Source: an uncultured Eubacteriales bacterium
Lineage (GTDB): Bacteria > Bacillota > Clostridia > Oscillospirales > CAG-272
Assembly (NCBI GenBank): GCA_934503195.1
Contig: CAKSVM010000070.1
Coordinates: 1-15,851, forward strand
Reading direction: 5' to 3'
DNA length: 15,851 bases
Positions within the stretch are counted from its first letter, which is position 1; every line of letters begins with the position of its first letter. Positions 14,282-15,851 of this stretch are shown one piece after another. The notes beneath the pieces were generated by a model. The model saw only the letters and a list, made by a program, of their open reading frames with translations, did no database searches and had not been told where the DNA came from. The position numbers were made by a program, and so were the translations under genes.

Positions 14282-15712
14282 ATGAACGCCGAGACAGCCG
14301 CCGGGTTCATAAAGCCCGGAATGGTCCTCGGAGTCAGCGGATTCACGATAGCCGGATATCCGAAAGCCGTCGCCGCCGTGCTCGCGAGACGCGCGCGCTC
14401 GGGCGAAAAGCTCGACCTGACCGTCTATTCGGGCGCGTCGCTCGGCGAGGAGTTTGACGGAGAGCTCGCCCGCGCGGGTGCTTTCAAGGCGAGAATGCCT
14501 TACCAGACGAACAAGGATCTCAGAAACGCGATAAACTCGGGCGACATATCCTACCACGACGTCCCGCTCGGACAGATGCCGGTCTGGGTCAAGAACCACT
14601 TTTTGAAACCCGTCGACGTCGCGATAATCGAAGCCGCCGCGATCGACGAGAACGGCAATATTATCCCGACGACCTCGGTCGGAACTTCCAACATCTACGC
14701 CGAGTGCGCCGACAGGATCATAATCGAGGTCAACACCTACGTTCCGACCTGCATCGAGGGTGTGCATGACGTCTATTCCCCCGCGCGTCCTCCGCACACG
14801 AAGCCGATACCGATCGAAAAGGTCGGCGACCGGATCGGAACACCATGCATAAAGTGCGACCCGTCGAAGGTCGTCGCGATAGTCGAGAGCGACATCCCCG
14901 ACAACGGAAGAATCGTATCCCCGGTCGACGATGAGTTCAGGCAGATGGCGGCGAACCTCATTGATTTTCTTCACTCCGAAGTGAAAGCCGACCGCCTCTG
15001 CGATCCTCTCCCACCGCTTCAGGCCGGAGTCGGAAGCGTTTCGAACGCCGTGCTCGAGGGACTCGCGAAGTCGGATTTCGAGCATATGACGGTCTATTCC
15101 GAGGTCTTGCAGAACTCGATTTTCGACCTGATCGACGCCGGAAAGGTCGACTTCGCGTCGGGAACCTCGCTGACGATCTCGGCTGACCGCCGCGACGACT
15201 TCTTCAAGCATTTCGACAAGTACCGTGACAAGATAATCCTCCGCCCGCAGGAAATCAGCAATCATCCCGAGGTTATCCGCCGTCTCGGCGTCATCGCGAT
15301 AAATACGGTCATCGAAGCCGATATTTACGGCAACACGAACTCGTCGTACATCGACGGCTCGCGGCTGATGAACGGCGTTGGCGGCTCGGGCGACTACTGT
15401 CAGAACGCCGGGCTCTCGATATTCATCACGAAATCGACCGCCAAGAACGGCGCGCTCTCCTGCATAGTTCCGCAGGTCAGCCACGTCGACCACACGATAC
15501 ACGAGATTCACGCGCTGATAACCGAGCAGGGAGTCGCCGATCTGCGCGGACTCGATCCGGTCGACCGCGCGAAGTGCATCATCGAGAACTGCGCACACCC
15601 CGACTTCCGTCCGGCTTTACGCGAATATCTCGAAAACGCCATAAAGAACTGCGAGCATCACGGAAACCCCGTCGATCTGAAAGCGGCTCTGGAATTCAAG
15701 AAAAATAAGTAA
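14282..15712 (+). CDS. Acetyl-CoA hydrolase/succinyl-CoA CoA-transferase family protein (Cat1-like)
   Basis: 476 residues from the ATG at 14282 (477 from the GTG at 14279). The family moves CoA between acyl-CoA and a free acid such as succinate or acetate in fermentation. Motifs: VSGFTIAGYPKAV near the N-terminus, GVGSVSNAVLEGL (about 251-262), TVYSEVLQ (about 271-278, its Glu275 aligning with the catalytic Glu that forms the enzyme-CoA thioester), LRPQEISNHPEV (from about 321), MNGVGGSGDY and SHVDHTIHEIHALITEQGVA with DLRGLDP. This pattern fits clostridial Cat1 rather than 4-hydroxybutyrate CoA-transferases. Codons from 14237 upstream of the ATG read DFLSRIRYPVYLDRV, resembling the RIR... 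segment that normally precedes this start, so the gene probably began near 14234-14237 and its start codon is lost or mis-assembled. Enzyme core intact; substrate not determinable here. Confidence 0.9.
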   Translation: MNAETAAGFIKPGMVLGVSGFTIAGYPKAVAAVLARRARSGEKLDLTVYSGASLGEEFDGELARAGAFKARMPYQTNKDLRNAINSGDISYHDVPLGQMPVWVKNHFLKPVDVAIIEAAAIDENGNIIPTTSVGTSNIYAECADRIIIEVNTYVPTCIEGVHDVYSPARPPHTKPIPIEKVGDRIGTPCIKCDPSKVVAIVESDIPDNGRIVSPVDDEFRQMAANLIDFLHSEVKADRLCDPLPPLQAGVGSVSNAVLEGLAKSDFEHMTVYSEVLQNSIFDLIDAGKVDFASGTSLTISADRRDDFFKHFDKYRDKIILRPQEISNHPEVIRRLGVIAINTVIEADIYGNTNSSYIDGSRLMNGVGGSGDYCQNAGLSIFITKSTAKNGALSCIVPQVSHVDHTIHEIHALITEQGVADLRGLDPVDRAKCIIENCAHPDFRPALREYLENAIKNCEHHGNPVDLKAALEFKKNK

Positions 15713-15747
15713 AATCCCGGCGGAATCTCCCGCCCGGAAAAAATAAA

Positions 15748-15851
15748 GGCAACACCGCACAAAACCAAGGGTCATGAAAAATCGTGAAAAAAGTGGTATA
15801 ATAAATCCATGAACAAACAAATGAGCCTGTCGTTCATACACGACGAATTAA
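15748..15851 (+). mobile_element. IS5-family insertion sequence, left end; continues beyond the window
   Basis: GGCAACACCGCAC at 15748-15760 looks like the terminal inverted repeat of a clostridial IS5-group element, and is followed 49 bases later by the start of a transposase-like frame. It begins 36 bp after the CoA-transferase stop. The other end and the target duplication are outside the window. The call rests on recognition of the end sequence and the first 14 residues of the transposase. Confidence 0.65.
15809..15851 (+). CDS. IS5-family transposase, first 14 residues only
   Basis: ATG at 15809 opens MNKQMSLSFIHDEL, which resembles the N-terminus of IS5-group DDE transposases in gut clostridia (compare MSHQLTFADSEF of E. 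coli IS5). A TATAAT box at 15797-15802 lies only 6 bases upstream, and no ribosome binding site is visible, so the transcript may be nearly leaderless. Cut by the window edge. Confidence 0.6.
   Translation, partial: MNKQMSLSFIHDEL

Noticed and set aside
14246..15598. 450-codon open frame on the minus strand
   Set aside because: It lies opposite the well-recognised CoA-transferase, reads as Arg/Val/Asp-rich low-complexity protein with no known motif, and is the usual mirror frame of a GC-biased gene.
15716..15737. GC-rich hairpin (GGCGG...CCGCC) after the CoA-transferase as an intrinsic terminator
   Set aside because: It is followed by As on the plus strand rather than a T-run, so it does not fit an intrinsic terminator in the gene's direction; on the minus strand the T-run is weak and no gene needs it.
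1..15851. CRISPR arrays, tRNA/rRNA genes, riboswitches
   Set aside because: No regularly spaced repeats, cloverleaf-like or rRNA sequence, and no long structured leader before any operon: the two main leaders are about 37 and 59 bases.

Overview
The window looks like chromosome from an uncultured or gut/rumen-type clostridial Firmicute (Oscillospiraceae/Ruminococcaceae-like). The reasons are sigma-A promoters of TTGACA/TATAAT type, GGAGG-like ribosome binding sites, a LysR regulator and CoA-transferase of clostridial fermenter type, and an IS5-family element at the right edge. The taxonomic call is inference; no rRNA or marker gene is present.

Region 1 (1-1530), accessory. At the left edge a minus-strand gene fragment carries a P-loop typical of the HPr kinase-like proteins found in peptide-modification loci. 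It lacks its N-terminal half. Just upstream of it, in the same frame but separated by a TAG, is a 32-codon ORF. Then comes a 340-residue protein with a C-terminal ArsR-type winged helix. A divergent intergenic region follows, with a good promoter for each side and short direct repeats that could be operators.

Region 2 (1546-10721), accessory. One plus-strand operon contains ABC exporter 1, ABC exporter 2, a 615-residue protein, ABC exporter 3 and ABC exporter 4, and ends in a strong intrinsic terminator at 10747-10785. All four transporters are full half-transporters (membrane domain fused to ATPase) with complete ATPase motifs. The central protein appears to join a BtrH/C39-like papain-fold domain to a C-terminal F5/8 (discoidin-like) beta-sandwich. 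With the HPr kinase-like fragment and the short ORF on the other side of the regulator, this looks like the export, processing and regulation part of a peptide or other small natural-product locus. It is the most interesting part of the window; its product is unknown.

Region 3 (10885-14209). A LysR regulator faces a cytidylate kinase-like protein, a 99-residue membrane protein and a MATE efflux pump, the last three in a tight operon. Two divergent promoters overlap so that their -10 boxes share bases, with a LysR-type T-N11-A palindrome next to them.

Region 4 (14210-15851). A Cat1-like succinyl-CoA/acetyl-CoA CoA-transferase has family-like N-terminal coding sequence and a good ribosome binding site upstream of its first usable start codon, but no start codon in the right place. 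An IS5-family element begins 36 bp after its stop and runs out of the window.

Base use differs by eye: genes right of about 10.88 kb use C- and G-ending codons more heavily than regions 1 and 2, which fits an acquired block next to core chromosome.
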